Shown here: positions 1 to 11,076 of the stretch, in pieces
Layout of the letters: each line of letters opens with the position of its first letter
Position numbering within the stretch: position 1 is the stretch's first letter
Assembly (NCBI RefSeq): GCF_010093595.1
Contig: NW_022985447.1
Span: forward strand, 597,218 to 661,217
Reading direction: 5' to 3'
DNA: 64,000 nt
Origin: Mytilinidion resinicola
Lineage: Eukaryota; Ascomycota; Dothideomycetes; Mytilinidiales; Mytilinidiaceae
Notes under the pieces: model-generated
Database searches by the model: none
What the model was told of the DNA's origin: nothing
Seen by the model: the letters and a program-made list of their open reading frames with translations, nothing else
Position numbers and translations under genes: made by a program

Positions 1-506
1 GTCCTTCAACGCAAAATCGACCTACAACGTGCACGTTAACTACGCAATATCGAAGTTCCTCATCATGAGCATCGTTGGAACCCTTGCGAACATCACTTCG
101 AAGAACGTCAAAGAGCCTGACGTCGTTATTACTGCCGTGTGTCCTGGCGCCGCCAACACCAACTTGGCCCGAGAGTTTGATGCGTGGTACTTCAAGCTCA
201 TAGTACCGATTTTCCTGGGCCTTTTCTCCAAAAGTGCCGAAGCTGGTTCCAGGATCATTGTCAGTGGGACGACTTTGGGAGCGGCTGGAAATGGCAAGTT
301 TTGGTACCATGACCAGATTAGACCGTATGCTTCAATTGCCCTGTACTTATATACGATGCTGACGTCTCTGCAGAGATCCACCGCTACTTCAGGGCGAAGA
401 GGGAGAAAAATTGCGGGAGCAGATTTGGACTGAAGTCATAGGTGCGCTGAGGAAGGATGTTGGAAGTATAGACTCGATCATTGAGGCCGCCAAAGGAGTG
501 AAATAG
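1..506 (+). CDS. Short-chain dehydrogenase/reductase, 3' part (5' end outside window)
   Basis: The C-terminal part of an NAD(P)-dependent SDR enters from the left edge in the frame starting at base 2. The catalytic Y-x-x-x-K is visible as Y-A-I-S-K near base 46, followed by the usual V-x-P-G-x-x-x-T segment (V-C-P-G-A-A-N-T) near base 140. A 49-nt intron fits at 325..373 (GTATGC donor, TGCTGAC branch, CAG acceptor). It restores a family-like tail in which L-L-Q-G-E-E-G-E-K-L is followed by an amphipathic helix, ending at TAG 504..506. Without the intron the frame runs to a poorer end at 433. The substrate cannot be inferred. The family assignment is firm and the intron well supported. Confidence 0.85.
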
Positions 507-909
507 TGTTTTTTGGATCGCAATCCCACATCCCCTTACTTTCCTAGAATACCGAATCTTAGAAGTTATGAATAGAATACGGCAGCCTTTTGAGATACAC
601 CTCGTCTTTAGATATCATGTTTGGCCTCGATAAGTTTTGCGCACAGAATGGACACCCTCGTTAGAGCATCGTATAATGTATGCAGTAAGAATCCAATACA
701 TATCTACAATTATCGGAGCTACCCCTGAGACTTCCATCAAACTTGGCAATATTGAAGATGAGTATGGCCCGTGCCCAATTCCGTCCCAATGATCGCCCCA
801 TGACGTCCCAGCCAATATGGTATTTTCAACTTCTCCATGCTCTACAGCCTGCACCATTGACATGCACATCTCCAACGCGCGAACCTACATCACTCTCCTC
901 TAGCCCAAG
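507..909. other. Intergenic region / 5' end of the App1 gene
   Basis: I see no complete gene here. The stretch probably holds the promoter, and perhaps a first exon, of the phosphatase gene that follows. A polypyrimidine-like run ending in TCTAG at 899..903 would serve as a splice acceptor into the downstream open frame. Confidence 0.5.
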
Positions 910-3900
910 GTGGCTCCTCCGCCCTCTCTCCGCCGCAGCGTAAAGCCCGCATCCCACGCCACCTCCTCTCTCCTCCGCTACATCTTCCCATCCACGCGCA
1001 CCCGAGCACGCGCTCAGCTCTCACGATTCCGCCACGAGACCATCCCGAATTTCAAGCATAGGGCCCAGTCCCGTATCTGCAGATATATCCTCTACCGCCA
1101 AGCTACAAAGCTCAAGAAGGCAAAGGACCCACAGAGCATCATCCAGCAACTCCGCAGCTTCGGACGGCACCTGCTAAGACCAGGCCCTACAACTACTTCT
1201 AATAGAGACGATGTTGTCGCCCGACGGCGCATGATGAACCAGTCGCGTGGTTCTAACGGCTACGATATGGAGAGTTCTGGTGCTGGTCAAGACATGGGCG
1301 GGTATAGGTCCGAGGGACGGGAGCCTGGAGCGAGGAGGAAGAAACTGGCGGGCTATCTAAAGGCGGCAAATGAGCTGCGGCAGTCTTACCAGCAGAGCTA
1401 CACCCAAGGATGGAGCAGTAACCGGGATATGCGGTATGAGGATGGAGATGACGGCACGCCAGGTGCCTTTCCGGATGCTGCAGTGGTCAGAAGTGGAGAG
1501 GAAGAGATGATCTTGTTTCCGAGTTATTCCAGGAAGCATATCAAGAAGAAGCCACAAGCGGAGCCTGGAACAATTCAGGAGACGCCGGGCGACGGACGAG
1601 ATGTTCGAGACTCAGTTGGTGCTGGAGATGCTGAGTTCTGGAAACAACAGTGGGAGGCTTATGAGGACGATAATGCCATTGTGGATGTCGATGTACGCGG
1701 GTGGATATATTCTCCTCACAAGGGACAGCTAACTCGAAAGCACCGCCTATTTGTAGGGGTTGCGAGGAGCCTTGTTGGTATAAATGCACCTCCAGCCAAG
1801 AGCAGCGACAGCAGCCGGAATCCGAGTCCGCACAGTGGCCACCAAGAAAGAGCAGCGAGACGGGACGAAGACATGGTTGCCAAAGAAGCCGACGCTATTC
1901 TAATGAAAGGCGAGAAAGAGGGTGCTATTGCGGCCAAGGGCGGGTATAGTGAGGCTGCTCGAGATGACGATTCGGACAGCCCATACGATTCGCCTGCACA
2001 ACACTCACGAAAAGGGTCACATCAACTGAAGCACGCCGCCTCTTTGAAGTCCTTGAATTCCTTGAAAGATGACGATATAACTCCATTGCAGAAACGGCAA
2101 TCATGGAATCAACCAGCAAATATGAGCCCTACTGAGCTTACAGAAGCAAACAACCATCTAATGGCGCGACTAAAACCTTTCATGTCGAACCCTATGGCGA
2201 ATGAGCCCATTAGCGTTTTCTTCTATAACGAGGATACGTCAAAGCAGAGAACGGTGTACACCAACGCGGCTGGCCACTTCAACGTCCGTGCAGCTTTAGA
2301 TTTTATCCCAACTCATGTACGGATAATAGCATCGGAACGTCTTTCTGCTACGACGGAGGTGGTCATAACCGATCCCACGGGCATCAGTCTCATCAGTGAC
2401 ATCGATGATACTATCAAACACTCTGCAATCGGCAGCGGTGCGCGCGAGATTTTCCGTAACGCTTTTATTCGCGAACTCGGCGATTTGACCATCGAAGGCG
2501 TTACAGAATGGTACAATCGAATGGCTGATATGGGCGTGAAGTTCCACTACGTTTCCAACTCGCCTTGGCAGCTTTACCCAGTCTTAACGAAGTTTTTCAC
2601 ACTGGCTGGCCTTCCATCCGGATCCTTTCATCTCAAGCAATACAATGGCATGCTACAAGGTATCTTCGAGCCAGTTGCGGAAAGAAAGAAGGGCACACTC
2701 GATAAGATTGCCAGAGACTTTCCGGAGAGGAGCTTCATTCTTGTGGGCGACAGTGGAGAAGCTGATCTCGAAGTCTACACAGACTTTGTTCAAGAAAACC
2801 CGGGAAGGGTGTTGGCAGTTTTCATTCGAGACGTAACAACACCTACGTTCAAGGGGGGCTTCTTTGATTCCTCAATGGGACCTTTGACTGGCGAGAGGTC
2901 GTCAAGTACAGGTACGCAAGGTGGGAGGAATGGCCGAGCGACTGCTTCATTGACACCCATGGAAGAAGATGACGACCCTCATCTCAAGGCAGCAATCTCT
3001 GCTTCACTTAAGGACATGGAACGAGAGAACAAGAAGGGCATCAATTCGTGGCCTCACGAGGAGGATTCCCCAGAGAGGAGACCTCAGCTGCCACCTCGTA
3101 GATCAACACAGCCACGTCAGCCAGAACCGCAGGAGAATCTCATAGACTTTTCGGACGGTGAGCAGGATCCTGGGTTCCATAACCAATCGCCACTTCGACG
3201 TGTCCATACTTCAGCTGAGGTTGAGGATTCTGAGAAGCGTAAGTCCGTAGCCTCGACCTCCAGTGCAAAGTCGATGCCACCGAAGCTACCGCGGAAGCCT
3301 GTTGCATTGCGTAGTACTTCGAACGAAGAAGCACCGCTTGCATCCTCTACAACCTCATCAAAGCCGCCTATACCCCCAAAACCTCGCCGTCCATCCAACT
3401 CCATCCACGGATCCAGCCCCTTAACCAACCAAGTCCAGACTCAATCCCCCAAACCAAGACCAGCACAAAAGCCACCCACAGAGCGCGCCGAGCCATCATA
3501 TTCCTACAGGGACTCCGCCCGCCAGAAACTCGCGTCCGCATACAACAATCTCCCTTCCGCCTCCTCATACCTATATGGAACACCACAGGACCAGACATCA
3601 CCCACCAGCGACTCGGTGCGCAGCATGAGCACATCCTCCGAAGCGTCAACGAAACGCACAGCGCCGCCTCCCCCACCGCCGCGGAGGGCGATAGCCTCCT
3701 ACCCCGTCGCCGCCGCTTCATACGCCTCGTCGAAAGTGCAAGGTGCATGGAGCGGCGGCAACCCCGCTGCAAGCAGCAATCTCAATATCTCTCAGTCTCA
3801 AAGCAATGCGTACAGCACGACGTCCTCTCAGCAATACCCCTCCCGAAACAACGACTCGACTCTTGGTACGAACGGCGGCAACGGGGGCGGAAACGGGCAA

Positions 3901-4098
3901 GGCATGAACAAGAAAGAGCAGCTTTGGCGACAGCGGTGGGCGCGGGCTGAGCAGATCCTTGGCGATAAGGGCGTTTTGCTGCGCAGCTGGCGGGTGGGGA
4001 GTGATGTCATGGACGAAGCCGTCAAGATCGTAGAGAAGGCGAATGAGCGGAGAGAGTACGAGGGGTCTAGAGAGCGGTCTGATAAACGGAAGAAATGA
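910..4098 (+). CDS. APP1: App1-type actin-patch phosphatidate phosphatase
   Basis: An open frame of about 1062 codons encodes a fungal App1 homologue, a Mg-dependent phosphatidate phosphatase that in yeast acts at cortical actin patches and endocytic sites. The catalytic domain covers roughly residues 430-640. It contains the HAD-like D-I-D-D-T motif (2398..2412), the S-N-S-P-W segment and a late V-G-D-S-G-E motif. The N-terminus is Arg/Lys-rich. The C-terminal half is disordered with many P-x-x-P stretches (P-P-I-P-P-K-P, P-P-P-P-P-P-R-R), consistent with binding SH3 proteins of the endocytic patch. The reading frame starts at GTG 910, just after an in-frame TAG at 901..903; the first in-frame ATG is 1231. 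The coding-like sequence between 910 and 1231 suggests a short upstream exon or non-AUG initiation, so the 5' end is uncertain. The stop is TGA 4096..4098. Confidence 0.9.
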   Translation: MAPPPSLRRSVKPASHATSSLLRYIFPSTRTRARAQLSRFRHETIPNFKHRAQSRICRYILYRQATKLKKAKDPQSIIQQLRSFGRHLLRPGPTTTSNRDDVVARRRMMNQSRGSNGYDMESSGAGQDMGGYRSEGREPGARRKKLAGYLKAANELRQSYQQSYTQGWSSNRDMRYEDGDDGTPGAFPDAAVVRSGEEEMILFPSYSRKHIKKKPQAEPGTIQETPGDGRDVRDSVGAGDAEFWKQQWEAYEDDNAIVDVDVRGWIYSPHKGQLTRKHRLFVGVARSLVGINAPPAKSSDSSRNPSPHSGHQERAARRDEDMVAKEADAILMKGEKEGAIAAKGGYSEAARDDDSDSPYDSPAQHSRKGSHQLKHAASLKSLNSLKDDDITPLQKRQSWNQPANMSPTELTEANNHLMARLKPFMSNPMANEPISVFFYNEDTSKQRTVYTNAAGHFNVRAALDFIPTHVRIIASERLSATTEVVITDPTGISLISDIDDTIKHSAIGSGAREIFRNAFIRELGDLTIEGVTEWYNRMADMGVKFHYVSNSPWQLYPVLTKFFTLAGLPSGSFHLKQYNGMLQGIFEPVAERKKGTLDKIARDFPERSFILVGDSGEADLEVYTDFVQENPGRVLAVFIRDVTTPTFKGGFFDSSMGPLTGERSSSTGTQGGRNGRATASLTPMEEDDDPHLKAAISASLKDMERENKKGINSWPHEEDSPERRPQLPPRRSTQPRQPEPQENLIDFSDGEQDPGFHNQSPLRRVHTSAEVEDSEKRKSVASTSSAKSMPPKLPRKPVALRSTSNEEAPLASSTTSSKPPIPPKPRRPSNSIHGSSPLTNQVQTQSPKPRPAQKPPTERAEPSYSYRDSARQKLASAYNNLPSASSYLYGTPQDQTSPTSDSVRSMSTSSEASTKRTAPPPPPPRRAIASYPVAAASYASSKVQGAWSGGNPAASSNLNISQSQSNAYSTTSSQQYPSRNNDSTLGTNGGNGGGNGQGMNKKEQLWRQRWARAEQILGDKGVLLRSWRVGSDVMDEAVKIVEKANERREYEGSRERSDKRKK

Positions 4099-5009
4099 GT
4101 ATAATCGGTTGCTCTTGGAATTTAGTTGTGTTACGGTGCTTGGGAAACGGGGGATTGCAGCATGGGTAGCGACATCTACAGGAGCGGTGAGCGCTGATTT
4201 GGTTTATTGGGTACTCTTTGAAAAACTATGATTCGCGGCGTACTATTCTTCCGTCTCTCCATCGTCTCATAAGGGTTTAGATATTGCCCGAGTGCTCTAG
4301 CATGCCCCCCTGTCCTTTGGGCGTGTAATTGAGAGAGAAGTTGACCCACATGGGAGCCCATGCTTACATAATTAGCGCATTTGTGCACGTGACCTTGAGA
4401 CCATCAGCCTATCTTTCCTCTTCGATAACACCCGCAGCTCTCAAGCTATCCTCCTCAAACTTTCCAAGTAAGCACCCTAGGCTCTTTTGCACTTACCTAT
4501 TCATTCTAGAATCAGTCAGCCCAGGACTGAAAAGCTGTTACCTCCGCCAAGCCGTCATCATCTGAAACGGTGAATTCGACACAACCGAGTCACGCAGCTC
4601 TGGGCCAATCGAGCTAAAACTTAACCTGCAGATTCCAGTTAAATTGAGTAGCTATATCTAAGTGTTTAGTGGTATTTTGACGACTACTGTGACTGCTTGC
4701 GTAATGTAAATGATGATATCTTTGAAAGTCATGTTGAGCGAAGCAATGTAGGCTCTGGAAAAGGTATTCAAGATTAACGGCCTATCCTACGAGTATTGCG
4801 AGTAGTGCGAATAGTGTAGACACTATACAAGATATCGCATCAGCCTCTTGTCAGCCCATCCTTAACAAGGAGATGATGTCGCAAGGCAGATAAGCGCCAA
4901 ATATGCTGCAGAAAGGACCACCATAACGACATAGCTACCCAGAAAATATGCTTCGAGAGAGAAGGCATCCCGGCTAGTCGACATAACGAAAGCGCCTACT
5001 CAACGTGAC
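4099..5009. other. Intergenic, convergent 3' ends of APP1 and RFC1
   Basis: About 0.9 kb between two converging genes. Only short, unsupported frames are present. I see no RNA gene or repeat. Confidence 0.5.
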
Positions 5010-8000
5010 TCAAGTCTTCTTCGGGCGTCCCTTTGCCTTCGCCTTCGGTTTCGGCTTGACGTCCTCATCGATATCCATGTCGTCGTCCTCATCCTTCACT
5101 TTCTTTCCTTTACCCTTACCAGCGGGAGCCTTCTTCTTCTTCGGCTGCTTGACGTACTTATCCTTGCTCAGATCAGCGTCGTCGTCATCGTCCTTTGCTT
5201 CCTCGACAACCTCTTCCTCGTCAGATTCCTCGATAGCCTCCTCAAGATCCGGCTTTTCCTTCGCCGCTTTTTTGGGCGCCGCAACCGAGCTCGCTTTCAT
5301 GAATGAAAGCGGGTGGGACTGTTGATTGTACCTAGAAATGATCACGTTAGCTATAACCGCAAGTATATCTCAGCACGGGAAACTTACATTCTCGTGAAAC
5401 TAGCCTTCGCCTGCGTCTCCAGCTTCACCTTCTCTTGATCCATGTACCCAACTCCCAGCTCCATGATTGCGTCGAAGTCGTCCTTAGTGAGGAAATAGCT
5501 ATCCAGGAGGTCGATAACTTCTGGCACCGCCTCCTTTCCTTCAACTTGGAGTTTCTTGACCATTTTCTCCCAGAGTACAGGAATGTACTGCTGCCGTATC
5601 TCATGGCGGTCACCGGAAGACCGCAGTCGCATGTGTCCTTGGATCTCCTTGACGAAACGGGTGAGCTTCTGCTGATTGCTATTCTTCCCAAGCCAGGACG
5701 TGAAGCGAGTTTGGTTGCCTGCCAAGCTACCCGAAACGAAGCTGGCTGGCCGGACAAAACTGAAAACGGCGTGCGTTGGCATGAGGCTCCATTGCTGCTG
5801 TGAGCCGTGAATCATCCTATCAACAAGGTCACCATCGCTGATACTCTCTGCGGCCTGTTCGACAAGTTCCAGTTGCTTAAGATTCTTCTCACGCCCTTGA
5901 TACGACAAGGCTCGCATGGGGTTGGTTCCCAAGTAGTTTTCCTCCAGCATGAGATAGCTAAACTCGTGGTCGTTGAAGTACAGCTCGATCTTGTCGTTAA
6001 GCGTTGCCTTGCTACTCTCGGCGAACATGCCGCCGCCAAGGATCTTGTTCGTGATGTCCCACGGCTTAAGAATAACGTGCTTTTCCCAGGACTTAGACAT
6101 TTCCTTCCCTTTATCGAAATTCATGGATGTCTGGTCTAGTTTGGCTGTTGATATCATGTTGACCACTTGTCGAATGTCTGCGTGGCTGCCTTCGATAAGT
6201 GCATTGATGACGTTCGGCGGAAGCTTCAAGCCTTCGCGGAACGCGATTGTGGAGATTCTCGACCGAATGTTGTCGACAGTCGGCCGTCTGAACTGCAGAT
6301 CGAAGGTGCAGTAATCAAAAGGCTTCATCTTCGGGAGGCGGCGGTCGTTGCAGATGAGAATCATCGGGATTTGAGTCTTCTTGCAAACAGCAGCCAAAGC
6401 TCCCACACCACCTCTATCTCCAGCTGACATTCCGTCGACTTCATCCATGATCAGGACCAGTTTCTTCTTGGACGCTTCAACCTGCTTCCCATCACCAGAA
6501 AAGTAACCCAGGAGAGATGTAGTACTCAGGACTCCTTTGAGACCATTTTCAACCATCTTCTTGCTTCGGGTATCACTAGCATTGCTTTCGACAACATCAT
6601 AACCTTCTAGCTTCGCAACCAGATGTGCTGCAGTCGTCTTGCCAATACCAGGTGGTCCGTGAATGATGACTGCTCGAAAGGTGCCGCTACCATCCGGACC
6701 AGCCATTTTGAAGCCCGTTTTCTGATTCTTCTGAAATTTGTTGAGCCAACGCTGCAATTTCTCGACTGGTGCCTTGTTGCCACAGATCTGGCCAAGGCTA
6801 GACGGTGCATATTTGACAGTCCAGAGCCTACTGTCCACCTCCGGTTCATTGCCTTTAGCGGCAGGCAATGGCGCTTTGCTGGCGCTCGCTCCACCAAGCG
6901 CTTTTTGCTTGATGTCTTCATCCTTCTTCCGCTGGGCTGCCTGCTTTCGCTCCTCTCTTTCCATTTCAGCCGCAGCCTCTTCGATCTTCTTTGCTTCAAT
7001 TGCTAGCTTTTTCTCGTACTCGGCAGCCGCTTTCCCGTCACCGCCGTTTGGAGGCAAGCGACGGATTAGCTCCGCAAGTCCGTTCTCGTCGATTGTCTTG
7101 ATGCCGTTCTCTTTGATCTTACGAAGTTTGCTCGGTCCCGCATCGCTGCCGAGTACCACATAGCTCGTCTTCTTACTCGGCGCTGTGGTGACCTTGCCAC
7201 CATATCTCTTTACCAGGGCTTGCGCCTCTTCTCGTTGCCAAAACTGACCGACCCCAGTGAAGACGAAAGTCAAGCCAGCCAAACAATTCTCAGCTCCAGT
7301 AGGCATTTCCATGCTACCACCAGTGGGCTGAGCACCTTGGTTGCCTCCACCAAATTTGAATTTAGCCGCTTCTTCATTCTGGGGGGGTGGAGTTGGGGGG
7401 CGAACGAGTGGAATGCTGTCATAAATTGCCTGGACTGCAGAGCTCTCGGTAGCATCCTCTTTCTTCGCCTTCTTCTTTACGGGTGACTTCTTGGCGTCTT
7501 GAGCTTTCCGACCTCGACCCTTCTTCGGAGGTTCTTCTTCCTCATCGTCAAGTTCCACTGATTTGCGCTTTAGGGTAGCACGAGGTTTCTTCGCGTTGGC
7601 CTTCGCAGGCTTGTCGACCAATATACGCTCATCATCCTCCGGGTCTGCGTCCTTCATATCGATATCCTCGTTGGGCTCGAAATCATCCTCATCTTTGATA
7701 GACTTCTTCTGGGCACTCTTCTTCGGAGTGGCACGAACCGGCAGAACAATGGGATCATCATCCTCATCATCCTCGATCTCAACATAATCGTCCCTCTTCC
7801 CGTTCTTCTTGAAATTAGCGGTAAATATATCGTCTCCACCATCGAGATCGTCGTCGAAGAAGTCCTCATCTTCGTCTTTCAGCGCAGCGTACGTGACTGG
7901 CTTCTTTGCCCGAGCAGAGGTTTTGCCATTGGTAGACGGTGTAACTGGTAGAGCTTTCGTAGTTTTGCCATTGAGTTTCGAGGGTGTGGGCTTGGGGGTG

Positions 8001-8367
8001 GATTCGTTAGTCTTCTTCGGCTTGACTACCACCTCGGACCGCTTTGGCTTGTTTTTGCTACCAAAGAATTCTGATGTAGTGGTCGCTTCACCTTCCGGAG
8101 ATGGGGCTCGCTTTCTGCAGACACAAGAGACATTAGTCCTGCCAATCAGTATACCATGACAGGTGTGGCTTACATCTGCTTCTTTGGTGTCGGTTTCTTC
8201 GGGGTAGCTTTCTTTGGCCTAGCAGGTGTCAGTCCAACACTATTTTCTCACTTAGAAACCACGAACTTCTCCTCATATTCCTCTTCATCATCAGAGTCCT
8301 CAACGATTTTCCGAGCGGGCCTGCCAGGCTTCTTCTTCGTACTGGTCTGTAATCGCGTACGTGCCAT
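5010..8367 (-). CDS. RFC1: Replication factor C subunit 1 (large clamp-loader subunit)
   Basis: This is the large subunit of the RFC clamp loader, which opens PCNA onto primer-template junctions. Exons on the minus strand: 8267..8367, 8174..8218, 5388..8114 and 5010..5331, giving about 1064 residues, a usual size for fungal RFC1. The order is a charged N-terminus with an S-E-F-F-G segment resembling a PIP box, a BRCT domain (about residues 325-405, F-V-F-T-G-V), an AAA+ module with Walker A G-P-P-G-I-G-K-T-T (about 535) and Walker B L-I-M-D-E-V-D (about 600), the RFC1 C-terminal domain, and an acidic/basic tail ending in K-G-R-P-K-K-T. Introns 5332..5387 and 8115..8173 are canonical. The first intron is either 8219..8266 (GTTCGT donor, 48 nt) or 8219..8251 (GTGAGA donor, only 33 nt); both keep the frame. 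The divergent neighbour is MRPL16. Confidence 0.95.
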
Positions 8368-8839
8368 GTCAGCGCTGCCTAATTGGAGGGTGGACAAGGA
8401 ACAGCAGGGCAAAGAGTCATGGAGGAAGTGAAGAACAGTAGATCACACCTCTACCTTCTTCGAAGGCGGCTTTTGGCTCTGCTGGCTCCCCTGACTTCTC
8501 GACTGCGCGCCACCGCCAAAAAAGCTGCGAATGTCCGCCGGCATAGCGCCAAACGTACTCAAACAGGCCTCCTGGACAGCGGAATCGATGGGCAAACGAC
8601 GCTACAACGGCGATTGTTGTACAGTGTTGTGGTGTTGGCAAATGATGGAGGTAATAAAATTCACGTTGAGGGGAAGGAACTCGACGCGTCCATGACGCCG
8701 GACGGGCAAGCGCGACGAGCTGCACTTTATTAAATTACGACGCTAGCTGTATTTATCATCAATGCTTGGCGTAATATATTTCATCAAACCTCCGTCTGAA
8801 AGCTCACCACCACGGCTCAATCGCCCACAACCAGCAGCC
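8368..8839. promoter_or_regulatory. Divergent promoter region between RFC1 and MRPL16
   Basis: These 472 bp separate the RFC1 start codon (minus strand) from the MRPL16 start codon (plus strand) and must hold both promoters. An AT-rich segment (TAAATTACGAC...GTATTTATCATC) lies around 8731..8760. No specific factor site can be assigned. Confidence 0.5.
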
Positions 8840-9682
8840 ATGCCCCCCCCGAGGATATGTCCGTTGTTAACGGCTCAATTGAGTCGGCTGGCAGTCTCGC
8901 CAGTGCGTCCTAGACGTACGAGTCCCAATATCCTCCATCTGGGTAGAAGCTAAACATTCACAGTTCTCCCCCGGCCTCAACCACTCCTCCGATCCTCCAT
9001 CCGCGCCTTCTCCACAACTCCAACCCGCTTCAACTGGCTCATGCCGAAAGGTGGCGAAAACAAGAAGTCCCGAAAAGGCCGCTGCCGCGTTCCCACCGGC
9101 GGAAGCACGCGCGGCACGACTGTTGTCTGGGGTGACTATGGGTTGCGAATGCGCGACCACGATCGGCGCATATCCGCACATCAGCTGAAGATTGCCGAAG
9201 AGACCATCAGGAAGCGGCTACGTGGAATGAAGTTCCGCCTGTATATGCGGATCGCCGCGAACATTGGTGTATACACGAGTGGTAACGAGAGCAGAATGGG
9301 AAAGGGAAAGGGCAGTTTCGACCATTGGGCAAGCAGAGTGGCAGTCAGCAAAATTTTGTTTGAGATTCAGGGTGATTTGCACGAGCAGGTTGTGAAGGAT
9401 GCATTTCGGTTGGCTGGGAATAAATTACCTGGTGAGTTGGACTTTTGCAATTTCCTGTATTGAAGTCCGAATGGAGAAAGCAAGGCTGACAAACTCATAG
9501 GTTTATATGAGTTCGTGAAGAAGGGCGACCCGCCAGTAATGGGTATCACGAAGGTTGGATTAAATGGTATCACGGAGGCTGATCTGAGGAGGCCGAGGAG
9601 GAAGCTGCCACTTGAGGAGACCGCTGCGAGGTTACCGTCGGCTACACCTGCAGTTGTCTCGACTCCGGCAGTTGTTTCGTAA
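8840..9682 (+). CDS. MRPL16: Mitochondrial large-subunit ribosomal protein uL16m
   Basis: The bacterial-type L16 fold is clear (P-K-G-G-E-N-K-K-S-R-K-G-R, R-I-S-A-H-Q, R-M-G-K-G-K-G, F-E-I-Q-G). It is preceded by an arginine-rich, serine-rich leader (S-S-I-R-A-F-S-T-T-P-T-R-F) typical of mitochondrial import. Exons are 8840..8915, 8964..9431 and 9501..9682, giving about 241 residues. The first intron (8916..8963, 48 nt) uses GTACGA and a CTAAAC branch; this phase is the only one that joins the ATG to the conserved frame. The second (9432..9500) uses GTGAGT and CATAG. The product binds 23S-type rRNA near the peptidyl-transferase centre of the mitoribosome. Confidence 0.93.
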
Positions 9683-10397
9683 GCTTGTACATATAAGATC
9701 TGTACCTTTGTATATCACTGTAGAAATTCCAGACTTTGTCAGCATCGTCTTTAGCTATTTTATTCGTCTGGCATCTGACTGCATTTCGAGAGATTCTTTT
9801 CGTCTCACTTAATGTCAGGAATATTCGACTGTGACATTATTTCATGTTCTACTCATGCAAAAAAGTTTCCCGGTTAACTTGCGTCTCGAACCCAAAGCTA
9901 AGCTTAGCAAAATGTATTGATGCAAACAGGATCGCATAAAAGGGCAAAAGGAAAGGATCCCAGAAGGGACAACTCTGAACGGACGAGTAGGGATTTCAGC
10001 TACTTTCCTGGGAACTCTCAATGAGTTATTTCGTACATAACCTTTGGGAAAGAGTGGTATCTCTAGCTCTACGCGAGTTGAAGCCTAATGAGGCAGATGC
10101 ATATTCCCGTCGAGCAAACATGTTACTAGCGTGATAGTGGCCCATTACCGGGGCTTCGTATCACATAGCTAATTAGTCTTTTGAAATCCTCTCCTCACTG
10201 ATAGGTCGTTCATCTGTCGCGTCATAGTATGCTGGAAAAGTCCGCATATGTATGAAAACCTGATTAGTGACTATCAAGCTCGCTCAAGAAGCACATCAAA
10301 AGAGCGATTACAGTACAGGGTATATACGGGGAATATGAGTGCTTCCCAACGCCATTCGCCCGCTAATATCAAAAAAGATTCACTTTTAGCTCAACAT
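9683..10397. other. Intergenic, convergent 3' flanks
   Basis: About 0.7 kb, AT-richer than its neighbours, between converging genes. I see no gene or repeat. Confidence 0.5.
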
Positions 10398-11076
10398 TCA
10401 CTCGTCGTCATACTCCTTTGCAACCCTCCTCTCTCTCCTTGTCAACTCCACCTCCATCTTCTTCTTGCCATCAGCGAACCCCGACAACCCATCGTCGTTA
10501 TAGTCGAAATAGAGCGCCCACGACCCATCATCTTCCTTCACTGCCATAAACCCCTCCCATCCATCTAGTGTAGTGCGACGTTCAATCGGCGTCACCGTCC
10601 ACGGCCCTACGATGTTTGGCTCTGCGTCAACGCGCAGCCCATACTTGAGCTCGCAAGTAAAAGAATCCATATACACCCAGTTGAGTTGTGGTGGGTCGTC
10701 CGAGATGGTGGTGACCATGCCTTCGCCTTTACGGCCCCAGTTCTCCTCGGGAAATGGAAGAAAATAGCCGGCGAAAAGGTGGCCTCCAGGCTTCGAGCGA
10801 GTGGCGTCTGGCGAGGCAATATAGAGCTAAATATTTAGTGGTTGTAAGTTTTGAGCAGTCTTGGAGCGGCTCAAGTACCTTATTATCTCGCAACACCACC
10901 ATGCAGCCATTTATCTCGCTGGCGCTCCTTGATCTGCTGAAACATCCGACTATGAGGTTTGACTTCACGCCCCGATGCTTTTCTTTGGCGTTTTTGTTCT
11001 GTCCCGATCTCACAGCTTCTGTCGTGCCGATAATGGCTGGACACGCCGCTATGGCGGTCATAATTCCTAGAACCAT
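10398..11076 (-). CDS. Conserved fungal protein of unknown function, small with hydrophobic N-terminus
   Basis: Two exons (10879..11076 and 10398..10826; 52-nt intron with GTACTT donor and ATTTAG acceptor) give a 208-residue protein. The N-terminus is hydrophobic (M-V-L-G-I-M-T-A-I-A-A-C-P-A-I-I-G) and may be a signal or a short membrane anchor. The body has conserved-looking blocks: V-V-L-R-D-N-K-L-Y-I, H-L-F-A-G-Y-F-L-P-F-P, I-S-D-D-P-P-Q-L-N-W-V-Y, V-G-P-W and G-W-E-G-F-M-A-V. The pattern matches a family I recognise as widespread in filamentous ascomycetes, without a known role. The tail is highly charged (E-L-T-R-R-E-R-R). The start codon is ATG at 11076. Confidence 0.8.
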
